Assembly (NCBI RefSeq): GCF_014654675.1
Contig: NZ_BNBC01000037.1
Coordinates: 32,525-96,524 of the forward strand
Source: Streptomyces spiralis
Lineage (GTDB): Bacteria; Actinomycetota; Actinomycetes; Streptomycetales; Streptomycetaceae
Direction of reading: 5' to 3'
DNA length: 64,000 nt
The first letter of the stretch is position 1. Every line of letters starts with the position of its first letter. A program made the translations under genes and the position numbers. Positions 1-8,829 of the stretch are shown in pieces. The notes below the pieces were generated by a model. The model searched no databases, was not told the DNA's origin, and was given only the letters and a program-made list of their open reading frames with translations.

Positions 1-286
1 ACGGGTTGTGCACGAGGATCTCTACCGTGACGGCAAGAAGGTGGGGGATCACAGCACGGTCTGCACCTTCACCCGGGTCAGTCCGGCCGCTCTCCAGTGC
101 CTGGGCACCTTCGCGCTCCCCGAGGGACAGTTCGCCGCGCAATCGCTGCTGCACCTGCCCGCCCCGGCGTCAGTAGACGTCGGGATCACGGGTGGGACGG
201 GTGACTACCGCACCGCTCGGGGTTTCATTCGCACCGTTCCCGCGGGTGAGACCGAGCGGCACTTCACCGTCTACCTTCAGCGCTGA
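1..286 (+). CDS. allene oxide cyclase barrel-like protein, 3' part (5' end outside window)
   Basis: The reading frame is open from the first bases and ends at TGA 284-286. A GTG lies at 8, but the frame continues upstream, so the gene is probably cut by the window edge. The readable 93 or so residues have the repeating pattern of dirigent/allene-oxide-cyclase barrel proteins of actinomycetes: a DLYRDGKKVG strand, then QCLGTFALPEGQ, then an ITGGTGDYRTARG turn, then a last strand before the stop. These are usually secreted proteins of about 150-180 residues with unknown substrate. The signal peptide would lie outside the window. The family call rests on pattern recognition. Confidence 0.7.
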   Translation, partial: RVVHEDLYRDGKKVGDHSTVCTFTRVSPAALQCLGTFALPEGQFAAQSLLHLPAPASVDVGITGGTGDYRTARGFIRTVPAGETERHFTVYLQR

Positions 287-383
287 CCACCCTCGGGCAG
301 ACCGTGCCGGCAGACGCACCTGCCGGCGTGGCGCCGACCGGCGCAACGGCACCACTCGGCGCACGTTCGAGTCCCGCATCAAT

Positions 384-399
384 AGGAGCAAACGCTCCT
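384..399. promoter_or_regulatory. inverted repeat AGGAGC-AAAC-GCTCCT, possible operator
   Basis: Perfect 6-bp arms with a 4-nt centre lie about 83 bp upstream of the start at 482. Size and placement fit a dimeric repressor site for the NTF2-like gene. No dedicated regulator is adjacent except MarR at 1092-1631. Confidence 0.35.
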
Positions 400-481
400 G
401 TCCGTCGGCTGTGAGTGTTCGCAGCCGAGTCAGACCAACCCACCGTCCGGCCCGCGGCCGGACTGTCGAAGGAGGCACACC

Positions 482-895
482 ATGGCAGACACGGAGCGCG
501 GCGACGCTGATCGCCAGGGCCTGAGCTACTACCCCTGGTGGCTGGACGACCTGGCCGACGACGCCACCCTGGAAGGCGGGGCAATGAACGGCACGGCGCA
601 GGGGGCGGAGGCGGTGCGCGCCATCGTGGTCAAGGCCCGCGAGCTGTATGAGTTCCAGGACTTCAGCTTCACCGGCGACTTCGGTGACAACGGCTTCCTG
701 GAGATCTATGAGTCTTCGGTCCAGGGCGAGCCTGTGAAGGTTGTCGTTACGGTCACCCGCAACGCCGAGGGACAGGCCCAGAGCCTCGCGGTGCTCCACC
801 GACCGCGCAGCTCGCTGCTGCTCTTCTCCCGTCTGATGCACGAGAGGTTCGCCGGCACCCCACTCGCCGAGCACTTCCTCTCCGACGAGTCCTGA
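482..895 (+). CDS. NTF2/SnoaL-like small protein
   Basis: A 137-residue soluble protein. The ATG at 482 follows a strong GAAGGAGG ribosome site at about 8 nt. The middle and C-terminal parts (residues about 45-130) look like one half of a cone-shaped NTF2-like fold: a helix (EAVRAIVVKARELYEF), then paired strands such as FLEIYESSV and KVVVTVTRN, then a helical end. Family members range from enzymes to binding proteins, and I see no catalytic residues that would decide. It stands alone, with an inverted repeat about 90 bp upstream. The product call is moderately sure and the function is unknown. Confidence 0.7.
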   Translation: MADTERGDADRQGLSYYPWWLDDLADDATLEGGAMNGTAQGAEAVRAIVVKARELYEFQDFSFTGDFGDNGFLEIYESSVQGEPVKVVVTVTRNAEGQAQSLAVLHRPRSSLLLFSRLMHERFAGTPLAEHFLSDES

Positions 896-975
896 GCAAC
901 GATCATGAGCGAGGCATGGGTCACCGGCGGCAGAACACCGGGTACCTCCGGCTACGCCGAAAGCTGCGCTGTACA

Positions 976-995
976 CCTCACCTCACCTCACCTCA
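976..995. repeat. pentanucleotide repeat CCTCA x4
   Basis: Four tandem CCTCA units lie in the gap between the NTF2-like gene and the 3' end of marR. No function is evident. Confidence 0.6.
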
Positions 996-1091
996 CGCTC
1001 CACGCTCGAGCTGCTCAATCCGAAGCCGGCTGAGTGCCGCAGGACGCCGCTGCCCCTGACGATGCGTCTGATCGCCCGCGGATCCGCCCGG

Positions 1092-1631
1092 TCAGGCGTC
1101 CGGCGCGCCAGGGTGCGGGGGTGCTTCGGCGCCGTTGGTGTGGGCGGCGAGGCTGGCCTCGAGGCGTTCGAGGACGGCGAGGGTCTCGTCGCGTTGGGTG
1201 TCGGTGAGGTCACCGGCAGCGTAGTCCTCGAGGCGGCCCCAGAGGTCTTCGACCTGTTGGCGCAGGGCGTGGCTGGCGGCGGTGGGTTCGACCAGGACGG
1301 AGCGCTTGTCGCTGGTGGAGCGCACGCGGCGTACGAAGCCGGCCTTCTCCAGGCGCTGGATGGTGCGGGTCATGGTGGGGGCGTCGGCGCCGACGTGCCG
1401 GGCGAGGTCGGTCTGGCGCATCCGGCCGTGGTCCCACAGCTGCATCATGACCAGTTCCTGGGCCGGGTGCAGACCGACCTCGCGCAGCAGCTGGCCGGCG
1501 AGCGTGCGGTGCAGGCGGGCCACCCGGAAGATCGCATGGCTGATCGGTCCGCGGCGTGCGGCCTCGGGGAGTTCCCCGGTCTCGGGGAGTTCCCCGGTTT
1601 CGGGGACCTGGCGCATGGCCTCGGAGTCCAT
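1092..1631 (-). CDS. MarR family transcriptional regulator
   Basis: A 179-residue winged-helix regulator. The frame stays open further upstream, but the ATG at 1631 is preceded by GGAAG at good distance and gives the normal family length. Residues about 25-160 carry the MarR core: dimerisation helix, then HTH with MRQTDLARHVGADAPTMTR, then the wing with RRVRSTSDKRSVLVEP, the usual D-x-R-S/K wing pattern. The N-terminus has an unusual direct duplication (ETGELP twice), mirrored by an 18-bp DNA repeat near 1563-1600. It lies 168 bp downstream of the ene reductase on the same strand and probably controls it. The ligand is unknown. Confidence 0.88.
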   Translation of the reverse strand: MDSEAMRQVPETGELPETGELPEAARRGPISHAIFRVARLHRTLAGQLLREVGLHPAQELVMMQLWDHGRMRQTDLARHVGADAPTMTRTIQRLEKAGFVRRVRSTSDKRSVLVEPTAASHALRQQVEDLWGRLEDYAAGDLTDTQRDETLAVLERLEASLAAHTNGAEAPPHPGAPDA

Positions 1632-1799
1632 GGTGCTTCCTTCTGCTTTCTCCCGTGCGGCCGTCCTTGCGGAGCCTGCGCGCGGCCGCCGGCGGCGGGG
1701 CCGACTGCCGCGCGCACGATCTGCGTCCGCGTCCTGAGGGCAAGGGTATGCGCTGCTCAGGTGCGGCATGTGTGGTGCGCTCGGGTCCGCGCCTAACTG

Positions 1800-2885
1800 T
1801 CAGGCGCGGGCTTCCTCCAGCGTGGGGTAGTCCGTGAAGCCCTTCTCGTCGCCGCCGTAAAAGGTGGCGGGGTCGGGTGTGTTGAACGGGCCGCCCTGGG
1901 CCAGGCGGGCGGGCAGGTCGGGGTTGGCGAGGAAGAGGGCGCCGTAGGCGAGCAGGTCGGTGGTGCCGTTCTCGACGAGTTCCAGCTCGGCCGGTCCGGT
2001 GGGTTCCTGGCCGGTGAAGGGGTTGAGGATGAAGGTCGTGGGCCATGCCTTGCGCAGCCGGAGCGTCAAGTCGCGTACGCCGGGGGCCTCGAGCTGGTGA
2101 AGGTAGGCGAGGTTCAGCGGGGCGAGGGCCTCGACCAGGGCGGTGTAGGTGGCCTCGGTGTCGGCGGTGTCGGACTCGTCGATGTCGTTGTAGGGGTTGC
2201 CGGGGGAGAGGCGGAAGCCGACCTTGTCCGCGCCGATGGCTGCGGCGACGGCCTTGGTGGTCTCCACGGCGAAGCGGATGCGCTTGTCCGGGCTGCCGCC
2301 CCATTCGTCGGTGCGCTGGTTGCTGTTCGGGGCGAGGAACTGGTGGATGAGGTACCCGTTGGCGCCGTGGAGCTCGACGCCGTCGAAGCCGGCCTCGATG
2401 GCGCCTCGGGCGGCCTTGGCGTAGTCGGCGATGGTGGCGTGGATCTCCGCGTCGGTCAGTTCGTGCGGGGTGACGAAGTCCTGGAGGCCTTCGTGGGTGT
2501 ACACCTGTCCGGCGGCCGTGACGGCGGAGGGGCCGACGGGCTGCAGGCCCGTCAGCACGGGGTGTCCGACCCGTCCGGTGTGCATGATCTGCAGGTAGAT
2601 CACGCCGCCCCGGGCATGCACGGCTTCGGTCACGTGACGCCAGGCGGCGACCTGCCCGGCGGTGTGGATGCCGGGGGTGTCGGGGTAGCCCTGGCCGACC
2701 CTGGAGGGCTGGACACCCTCGGTCACGATCAGCCCGGCCGAGGCGCGCTGCGCATAGTAGTCCGCCATCAACGGCATGGGGCTCTGACCGGGCCCGTAGG
2801 CGCGGCTACGGGTCATCGGCGCCATCACCAGACGGTTGGCCAGGCGCTTGCCACCCAGCTCGTAGGGCTCGAATGCCTTCGACAT
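1800..2885 (-). CDS. alkene reductase, old yellow enzyme family (NADH:flavin oxidoreductase)
   Basis: A 361-residue TIM-barrel FMN enzyme that reduces activated C=C bonds of enones and nitro compounds with NAD(P)H. The N-terminal LVMAPMTRSRA strand, the QIMHTGRVG segment (about 99-107), the substrate-binding pair in ELHGANGYL (His173, Asn176), and the phosphate-binding C-terminal region with YGALFLANPDLPAR are all present at expected spacing. The frame is open upstream to 3077. I chose the third ATG of an ATG triplet (2885) because AAGAGAG lies 6 nt before it and the protein then starts MSKAFEP, the usual family start. A perfect palindrome lies 68 bp upstream. Confidence 0.93.
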   Translation of the reverse strand: MSKAFEPYELGGKRLANRLVMAPMTRSRAYGPGQSPMPLMADYYAQRASAGLIVTEGVQPSRVGQGYPDTPGIHTAGQVAAWRHVTEAVHARGGVIYLQIMHTGRVGHPVLTGLQPVGPSAVTAAGQVYTHEGLQDFVTPHELTDAEIHATIADYAKAARGAIEAGFDGVELHGANGYLIHQFLAPNSNQRTDEWGGSPDKRIRFAVETTKAVAAAIGADKVGFRLSPGNPYNDIDESDTADTEATYTALVEALAPLNLAYLHQLEAPGVRDLTLRLRKAWPTTFILNPFTGQEPTGPAELELVENGTTDLLAYGALFLANPDLPARLAQGGPFNTPDPATFYGGDEKGFTDYPTLEEARA

Positions 2886-2952
2886 CATCATCTCTCTTCG
2901 TGCGGAAGGGACCGTGTCCATACGGCCACGCAGTGACTCTGCGAGGTCGTTG

Positions 2953-2966
2953 CTTGTTCGAACAAG
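2953..2966. promoter_or_regulatory. perfect palindrome CTTGTTCGAACAAG, likely MarR operator
   Basis: A 14-bp perfect palindrome lies upstream of the ene reductase start at 2885. It has the TTG...CAA outer bases often bound by MarR-family proteins, and a marR gene follows the reductase. The assignment to that regulator is inference. Confidence 0.5.
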
Positions 2967-3464
2967 AAACTTGCATGTCGCCTTCCCTGTGGCATGTGTG
3001 AGCTGCGTCACGTGCGAAACGATGCTCGAATTCCTCATAGTTGAGGGACTGAGGTAGCGGCTGACGATGGTTTCCAAGGTTGGTCGCCAGAGTTACTTGC
3101 CTGAACAGGAGATCGTCGGAGGCTAAGCGATCCCGCACATGACGCTGTCCCGGCTGGGCGGCATCCGATCCAGCCGACACCGCAACGGGTGGTGGCCGCA
3201 GCCGCATCTGCGGGCGGTCAGCACCTCGCTCCGCCTGTACGTCACCGTCGGCACTTGTCTTATCGGGCAACGAGGATGACGGAGCGCCGCCGAATGGACC
3301 AATACGGTCGATCTGGCCGGAGGAACTGCAACCGCCTCGAGCCGCTTCCACCTCGCCCCGACCGAGCGCAAGAACAGGCGAAGGCCGCCTCAGCGTCCGG
3401 CGAACATCCAGGTGAGCGGCCTGGTTCGAGGAGGTTCCCGACTCATCGGATAGCCTGCGTCACC
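2967..3464. other. intergenic, no supported gene
   Basis: About 500 bp separate the divergent ene reductase and the glutaredoxin-like gene. Open frames here have no ribosome sites or recognisable protein patterns. GAGGAGG at 3428-3434 is too far from any start to serve the next gene. Confidence 0.5.
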
Positions 3465-3902
3465 ATGATGCGCGCTTGGATCCTTCCGACGCTGCTTGTG
3501 CTCTGCGGCTCGGTCGTCGCGGCTGGGCTGATCCTCAAAGGGAACCCCGGCACAGCCGCAGCACTCCTGCTGGCGTTCCTGGCGCTCGCAGGTGTGAACT
3601 CGCCCCTGATCTTCCCGAGGTCGATCGGTGCGCGGGAGGCACAACGCCGCAGCGTGGTCGACGGTCGTCCAGTCGTCTTCTGGCGTCCGGGCTGCAAGTA
3701 CTGTATGCGACTGCGCATCCGGCTGGGCCGCAGCGCCCGCCAGTTGCATTGGGTCAACATCTGGCGTGACCCGGCAGGAGCTGCAGCGGTGAGGGCAGCC
3801 AACGACGGCAACGAGACCGTGCCGACCGTCGTCGTGGCGGGCCGGCCACACACCAACCCCGATCCGGAATGGGTGCGCGGACAGCTCGCCACTTCCGCGT
3901 GA
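3465..3902 (+). CDS. membrane-anchored mycoredoxin/glutaredoxin-like protein
   Basis: A 145-residue protein with two N-terminal hydrophobic segments (residues about 5-25 and 32-50), then a thioredoxin-fold domain containing GCKYC (CxxC, about residues 76-80), a NIWRDPAG strand, and the conserved ETVPTVVV cis-proline loop. This is the glutaredoxin-like layout common in actinomycetes, where mycoredoxins work with mycothiol. Two ATGs (3465, 3468) are possible. Neither has a good ribosome site, and TAGCCT about 14 nt before could be a -10 for a leaderless message. It probably reduces disulfides at the cytoplasmic membrane face. The substrate is unknown. Confidence 0.82.
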   Translation: MMRAWILPTLLVLCGSVVAAGLILKGNPGTAAALLLAFLALAGVNSPLIFPRSIGAREAQRRSVVDGRPVVFWRPGCKYCMRLRIRLGRSARQLHWVNIWRDPAGAAAVRAANDGNETVPTVVVAGRPHTNPDPEWVRGQLATSA

Positions 3903-3991
3903 TCGAAAACCGTGCCATCGGGAGAGTCACCAAGTCGGCACGGGACTTGTCACCAACTGCGTATGCGGTCAGCAGGCGTCGTCCTGAGAGG

Positions 3992-4067
3992 GGCGGGGCG
4001 GTCGGATTCGAACCGACGTCCTCCGAGATGATGTCGCGGCGCACTACCTCTGTGCTACGACCCCGCC
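3992..4067 (-). tRNA. tRNA-like element, probably degenerate (pseudo-tRNA)
   Basis: Read on the minus strand there is a perfect 5-bp T stem with loop TTCGAAT (4017-4001), a D arm GCAC/GTGC with the GG of the D loop, and a 17-nt anticodon arm with a 5-nt variable loop: the right module sizes for a tRNA. Two things are abnormal. The ends pair as a 9-bp stem (GGCGGGG-T-CG with CG-CCCCGCC) containing a bulged T instead of a 7-bp acceptor. The anticodon arm (4039-4023) has a C-T mismatch and loop ACATCAT, with C instead of U at position 33 and nominal anticodon ATC. CCA is not encoded. It may be a decayed or non-canonical tRNA. Confidence 0.6.
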
Positions 4068-4109
4068 TTGCTGATGATCATAAGAGATCATCTCAATTGG
4101 CGGATCGGC

Positions 4110-4703
4110 TCATTGGCGTAGGTGAGCCAGGAACCCGTCGTCCAGGAGATAGGGACGTTCACGGGGCAGCAGTTGCCGTGCGGCGTCCAAGTCTCCGTCT
4201 CGTACATGGGCGTGGACGGTGTGGGCGAGCGACGTCATGTCGGTGATGGAGACGGTCCACTCATCGGCGTAGAGGCGTGCGGCTTCGGCGGCGAGGCCGA
4301 GCTGGAGCGACCGGTGGGCAAGCGGCTGAAGGTGCAGGTCGCGTTCGGGGTCCCATTGCACCCGGGCCGGAGCCCGCTTCAATTGGTGCTTCCACGTGGC
4401 ACGGTCTGTGTGGAGCCCGTGTTCGTAGTGGGACAGGCAGGCGTGTTTCAGTGCCCACTCGAAGCCCTTACGGGAGATCTCCACGGCGAGGACGGTCTCC
4501 TGACCTTCCTTGGTGCCCCACCCGCAGCGGTACATCATCCACAGGAACGACGGCTTGATCCATGTCATCCGGTCCCGTTGCCACACAGCCGGGAATCGGC
4601 CCTCCCGGGCTGCCGGCAGGCCGATCTCCGGGGCGTACGCCTGGTAGACGGTGACCGTGGAGTCCGTGTGCAGGGCTCGAATCTGGTACTTGGGTTCTGC
4701 CAC
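4110..4703 (-). CDS. DUF4291 family protein
   Basis: A 197-residue protein of unknown function. The frame is open to 4916, but homologues begin at the segment EPKYQIRALH, so the GTG at 4703 fits family length. No good ribosome site decides this. Typical family landmarks are VTVYQAYAP, a WQRDRMTWIKPSFLWMMYRC block rich in Trp/Met, and HLQPLAHRSLQLGL near residue 140. No membrane segment or signal is seen. It lies just downstream of the tRNA-like element and is transcribed away from the DHFR-fold gene. The upstream extension is Arg/Pro-rich and probably not translated. Confidence 0.8.
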   Translation of the reverse strand: MAEPKYQIRALHTDSTVTVYQAYAPEIGLPAAREGRFPAVWQRDRMTWIKPSFLWMMYRCGWGTKEGQETVLAVEISRKGFEWALKHACLSHYEHGLHTDRATWKHQLKRAPARVQWDPERDLHLQPLAHRSLQLGLAAEAARLYADEWTVSITDMTSLAHTVHAHVRDGDLDAARQLLPRERPYLLDDGFLAHLRQ

Positions 4704-5015
4704 AGGGACCAGGGTGGGCACACTCGTTCCCGGGCGCCATCGAATTACCTCGGCGTGCACTGTCCGGCGTTGACGGCCCAGCCGCTGTGAGGACTCGGTG
4801 CCCTTGCGGGCGATGCGCGGCGTGGTGTTCCGCGAGCGGAGCCATCGGCGCAGGGCCCCGGCCGGAGGGCTTCTGGCAGACCAAGCCATCGGCCGGTCCC
4901 GCGTTGGGCTGACCACAAATTCACCTCACCGCCGGGCAGGCCGGTGACGCGCCCGCCTTCCGCGAGGGTGGCGGGCATCTTCCTGTGGTCTGCCCGGTGA
5001 TCCGGACGAAGCCGC

Positions 5016-5621
5016 TCAGTAGCTGTCGTAGCTGGGCTTGCCGTTCGGCCGGTAGACGCCGACGATGGTGCCGCCCTTCGTCGTCGAGACGCTGACCGGC
5101 TCCAGCGCAGTGGGGATCGCTCCGTCGGCGAACAGCCGCTTGCCGGTGCCGATGATCACCGGATGGATGGTCAGCCGGTACTCGTCGACGAGGCCGTGTC
5201 GCATGAGGGTCTGGGCGAGGTCCCCACTGCCCACTACGTTGATGTTGCCGCCGTCGGTCGTCTTCAGCTCCCGTACGGCGTCGACGACGTCGCCCTCCAG
5301 CAGCGTGGAGTTCTGCCACTCGACGGATGTCAGGGTCCGCGACGCCACGTACTTGTGCATGCTGTTCATGCGCTCGGTGAACGGGTTGTCGGGATCGGCG
5401 GTCGGCCAGTACGACGCGAAGATGTCGTACGTCTTGCGGCCGAGCAGCATCGCGTCGGAGGACTCGTACCAGCCGGCGATGGCCGTGCCGACCTCCTCGT
5501 CGTCCACCGGCTTCTGCCAGCCGCCGTGCTCGAAGCCGCTCTCGGCGTCCTCTTCCGGACCACCCGGCGCCTGCATGACACCGTCCAGCGTCAGGAACGT
5601 GCAAACAATGATCTTGCGCAT
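5016..5621 (-). CDS. dihydrofolate reductase family protein (RibD C-terminal fold)
   Basis: A 201-residue NADPH-binding reductase fold. It starts MRKIIVCTFLTLDGVMQAP with the family SLDG-like motif. GRKTYDIFASYWP and NINVVGSGDLAQTLMRHGLVDEY provide the nucleotide-binding glycine turn, and LTIHPVIIGTGKRLF is the conserved late strand. The ATG at 5621 follows GAAGGGAG at a good distance. Streptomyces carry many such DHFR-like proteins outside folate metabolism, with unknown substrates. It is a single gene. Confidence 0.9.
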   Translation of the reverse strand: MRKIIVCTFLTLDGVMQAPGGPEEDAESGFEHGGWQKPVDDEEVGTAIAGWYESSDAMLLGRKTYDIFASYWPTADPDNPFTERMNSMHKYVASRTLTSVEWQNSTLLEGDVVDAVRELKTTDGGNINVVGSGDLAQTLMRHGLVDEYRLTIHPVIIGTGKRLFADGAIPTALEPVSVSTTKGGTIVGVYRPNGKPSYDSY

Positions 5622-5795
5622 GGTGCGCTCCCTTCGTCGACAGGTAGACCGCACCACCGCCGGAAACTCATCGGCGGAACCTCCGCGGCGCAGCACCACG
5701 GCCGTCGTCTGGACCAACCCCGCTGTGAAGTGCGGTACCTCTTGGCCGACCCGACAGGAGCCGCTGGTCGCGATCTCCGGCCACATGACGAGGCG

Positions 5796-6577
5796 TCAGC
5801 TGAGTGTGTTCAAAAGCCGGCTTCTCCGTGGCGGCGACTGAGAACTGCAACTGGAGTACTGGGTCAGGGGTACCGCTTCATGCGACATGGCGGCCTGCCG
5901 GGGTCCGAGTCGGATCGACCGCGGGAACATCGCGCCGCCGGACACGTCTGGACCGAAGTCCATGTGCATGCCCCAGCAAGCCGCCATGGTCCGCGCCTCT
6001 CCGGTCGCGAACCAGGTCTCACCCAGCTTCCGCGTACTCATCAAGGGCGTGTGGGTGAGTTCTGCCGCGCCCCGCAGGCCACGGTGGCGCAGCAGGCTCA
6101 GCACCTGTCGGACGGCCGCACTCGAGGGCACGGCACTTCCGTAAAGGCCGAACAGGTACGGTGCGAATTGCTTGTACTGCTGATACAGGGCGGCGAACCC
6201 TTCGGCATCTCCGGCGTTGTGTGCCGCCAGCTGCCCGAGGGTGCGTTCGTAGTCGGAATAGACACGCACGCTCAGTCCGTGCGGGAAGGCGTTGGGATAG
6301 GGGCGGTCGGTGGTGCGGAAGCGCAGCCCGTGGCGGGACAGGCCGGAAGCGAAGCCGGCGTACGCATCGGATGCGAGGAAGAGGTTCTGGTTGGTGGAGT
6401 ACAGGTCGTGCACGAAACCAGGGACCGTGACCTCACCGCCGCGATGGCGCCACCCACCACGGGGTTGCGCTCCAGCACGGCCACCGACCACCCCGCCCGA
6501 GCCAGGTACAAGGCCGCGACGAGCCCGTTGTGGCCGCCGCCGACGACGACCGCATCGTAGGAGCCTGCTCCGGTCAT
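5796..6577 (-). pseudogene. phytoene dehydrogenase-like FAD oxidoreductase, frameshifted and truncated
   Basis: The 5' part (from ATG 6577) has a clean dinucleotide-binding start, VVVGGGHNGLVAALYLARAG, then VAVLERNPVVGGAIA. Near 6430-6440 the conserved continuation GGEVTVPGFVHDLYS is found in another frame, so one indel separates them. The second frame keeps family sequence down to GGAMFP (about 5922), then loses similarity and stops at 5796. About 230 residues remain of an expected 500 or more, so the C-terminal substrate and FAD parts are missing. The start overlaps an upstream small frame by ATGA. Confidence 0.8.
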
Positions 6578-6729
6578 AGCCTGTGCCGCCCGCTGAGCCT
6601 CGTGCCGCAGCAGGAAACGAACCGTTCAGTGACCGTGTCCGTGACGCGGACCCCGTCGGCCGCGGTCCGCACCCCCGTCTCGGCCCAGCCCGTTGCTGCC
6701 GACGCCTCGGCGTCCTTCCCAGTGCTCAT
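6574..6729 (-). CDS. small hypothetical ORF, 51 aa, overlapping the decayed oxidoreductase
   Basis: This frame (MSTGKDAEA... VRVTDTVTERF...) ends in TGA overlapping the ATG of the phytoene-dehydrogenase-like pseudogene (ATGA). Such coupling suggests a former operon partner. No ribosome site or domain is recognised, and it may be the 3' remnant of a longer gene. Confidence 0.25.
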   Translation of the reverse strand: MSTGKDAEASAATGWAETGVRTAADGVRVTDTVTERFVSCCGTRLSGRHRL

Positions 6730-6973
6730 ATGCGTCCACGATCGGATGCGTCGCTGCCGTCGTCTCCGGTAGTCCCTCATGCCATGTTCCCTCCCGTCAC
6801 GCCGGACCGCGACACCACCGAGGCTCGGTCGATCCGGCTGACCAGTTCGGACAACGCCGAGGATCACCCGTCACGTACTGACGGCCCAGGCCGAGGGGCG
6901 GCCCGGCTCACGGGGCGAGCAGGGTGGCGGGCACGGCTCAGCTCCGGCCATCCACGTTGGTTCCGGGTTGCGG

Positions 6974-8197
6974 TCAGGCTGTGGCGAGCCGGGTGCCGCG
7001 GCGCCAGACCGCACGGGTGCGGAGGGTGTCGGCGATGGTGGTGGTGGGGTCACCCTCGACCAGCAGGAGGTCGGCGCGCAAGCCCTCGGCGATGCGGCCA
7101 CGGTCGGGCAGCTTGAAGCAGCGGGCGGTGGTAGCGGTGGCCGCACGCAGCGCCTGAGAGGGGGTGAGCCCTGCCTGCACCAGGTACTGCAGCTCCTGGT
7201 GCAAGCTGGCGCCGTGAGCAAGGCCGCCGAGGAAAGTGACCGGTAGGGCCGAATCGGTACCGCACATCACATCGACGCCGACGTCGTGCAGTGCTTTCAC
7301 GGTGTTGAGGACGCTCTGGAGATCGCCCTGGGGGTAGCGATTGAAACTGGAACGCAGGGTGCGGTCCCAGTCCTCCTCGAGGCGTGAGGCGACTCGAGGG
7401 TCATCGGCCAGGGCGGCACCGGTGACGCCCATCATCGAGGCGTTGACCGTGGTGCACGGTACGACGAAAACGCCGGCGTCCTTGATCCGGGCGATGATCT
7501 CGTCGGTGTGCGGTTGGTCCATGAAAATATGGACCAACCCGTCGACGCCTGCTTCGAGCGCCATGCGAACGGTGTCAATCGTCAGGGCGTGAGCGACGGT
7601 CAGGGCGCCGTACTTCCTCGCTTCGGCGACGCCCGCGTTCAGCGTGGCCTGGTCCAGCATGGGCAGGCCTCGATGCCCCTCGATGCTCCCGTCGTCGATC
7701 ATGAATTTGATGTAGTCGGAGCCACGCGCCAGCAACTCTGGGACGAGCGCGGCGGCCTCCTCAGGGGTGGTAGCGAACGGCAGCAGTGGCGCAGGCTCCC
7801 CCTCACCTGGGGGCGGTGGCCACTCGAAGTCCTCGGGGAAGAGCTCGCTGGGGTGACCGCCGGGCGGTGTGATGGGCAGCCCGGCTGAGCGCACATCGGC
7901 GAGTGTGTCGTTGCACGTGAGGTCAGCCTGCTTGTCACGGGTATTGACGCCCGCCATCTCCAGTTCGGTGGTCACACCGAACCGGAGCGCCAATGCGAGA
8001 GATTGCTGATCCGTGTGGACATGGGCATCGATGAGACCCGGCAGCAATGTCGCCCCGCCGCCGTCGACGAGCTCAGCGCCGCTCGGCGCCTCGCGACCCA
8101 CCGCGGTGATGCGCTCGGCCTCGATCAGCACATTGGACACGCCGAGAGACTTTTCACCGTCGAAGACCCGAGCACCCAAGATTGCGGTCACAGTCAT
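6974..8197 (-). CDS. metal-dependent amidohydrolase, imidazolonepropionase-like
   Basis: A 407-residue TIM-barrel hydrolase. The metal ligand motif is DAHVHTD (His59, His61). A KFMIDDG lysine segment near 175, the histidine segments VAHALT and GLVHIFMD, and CGTDSALP with the catalytic Asp near 315 complete the binuclear centre. Small beta-sandwich segments at both ends (GARVFDGEKS and GLRADLLLVEGDPT) are typical. It starts at ATG 8197. No signal peptide is seen, so it is cytoplasmic. Substrates of this clade are often cyclic amides or prolidase-like, and cannot be told here. The gene stands alone between decayed genes and an empty region. Confidence 0.9.
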   Translation of the reverse strand: MTVTAILGARVFDGEKSLGVSNVLIEAERITAVGREAPSGAELVDGGGATLLPGLIDAHVHTDQQSLALALRFGVTTELEMAGVNTRDKQADLTCNDTLADVRSAGLPITPPGGHPSELFPEDFEWPPPPGEGEPAPLLPFATTPEEAAALVPELLARGSDYIKFMIDDGSIEGHRGLPMLDQATLNAGVAEARKYGALTVAHALTIDTVRMALEAGVDGLVHIFMDQPHTDEIIARIKDAGVFVVPCTTVNASMMGVTGAALADDPRVASRLEEDWDRTLRSSFNRYPQGDLQSVLNTVKALHDVGVDVMCGTDSALPVTFLGGLAHGASLHQELQYLVQAGLTPSQALRAATATTARCFKLPDRGRIAEGLRADLLLVEGDPTTTIADTLRTRAVWRRGTRLATA

Positions 8198-8829
8198 GGC
8201 GTGCTACCTCGTACCACTAGAAGACGCTTTGCCCCGCTTCCCTCTTCAGCCTACGTCTGTTGCCGTATGTCGGCCTGTTTCGGTGAGCGGCATTGAAAGC
8301 GGCCACGAAACAGAAGAGGTCCGCCACCTGGTCGGCGGGTACAACTGCGGGGCCAGAGGCGGTTTTTTCAGGGGTGGTGAAAACCTGGGATTCGGAGCCT
8401 CAGCTGATTGCGGCGCTCCTCGACAGATGATTAAGAACTGCGCCGCAACGTCGGTGTTCCTGCCCGTACTCGTCATGCGATTCCCTTAATTCACTTCTGC
8501 AGACGCAACCAGTGACACCGGGCCAAATCATCTATGACTTGTCGATGCTGTCCGGTCCCGCGCGCCCATTGCCGACCGCGTGGCGCGCCTGGCGCGACAT
8601 GGCCTGCGACGTCCAGGCCGCGACAACCGAGTACGCCGAGGATGAGGGCCGACCGCGGACCGAGGTGGAGGTCGGCGCGAAGGAAAAGGCTCTCGTAGGC
8701 GCCCGATCGGGCAGAGGGGATCGAGTCGGGCGCCTCCTCCGGGGCCAGGCCGACCTGCGGGCTACGCCATTCGGGTGCATCCTGGCGATGGCCCAACCAG
8801 GTGCCGCAGACCGCCCTCCGGGAGGTGTT
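8198..8829. other. intergenic, no supported gene
   Basis: About 630 bp of somewhat lower GC than the neighbouring genes. Open frames have no family pattern or ribosome site. The left part must hold the promoter of the amidohydrolase. Confidence 0.5.

Noticed and set aside
3947..3969. TGTCACC followed by CGGTC near the tRNA-like element
   Set aside because: The spacer is only 11 nt and no plus-strand gene follows.
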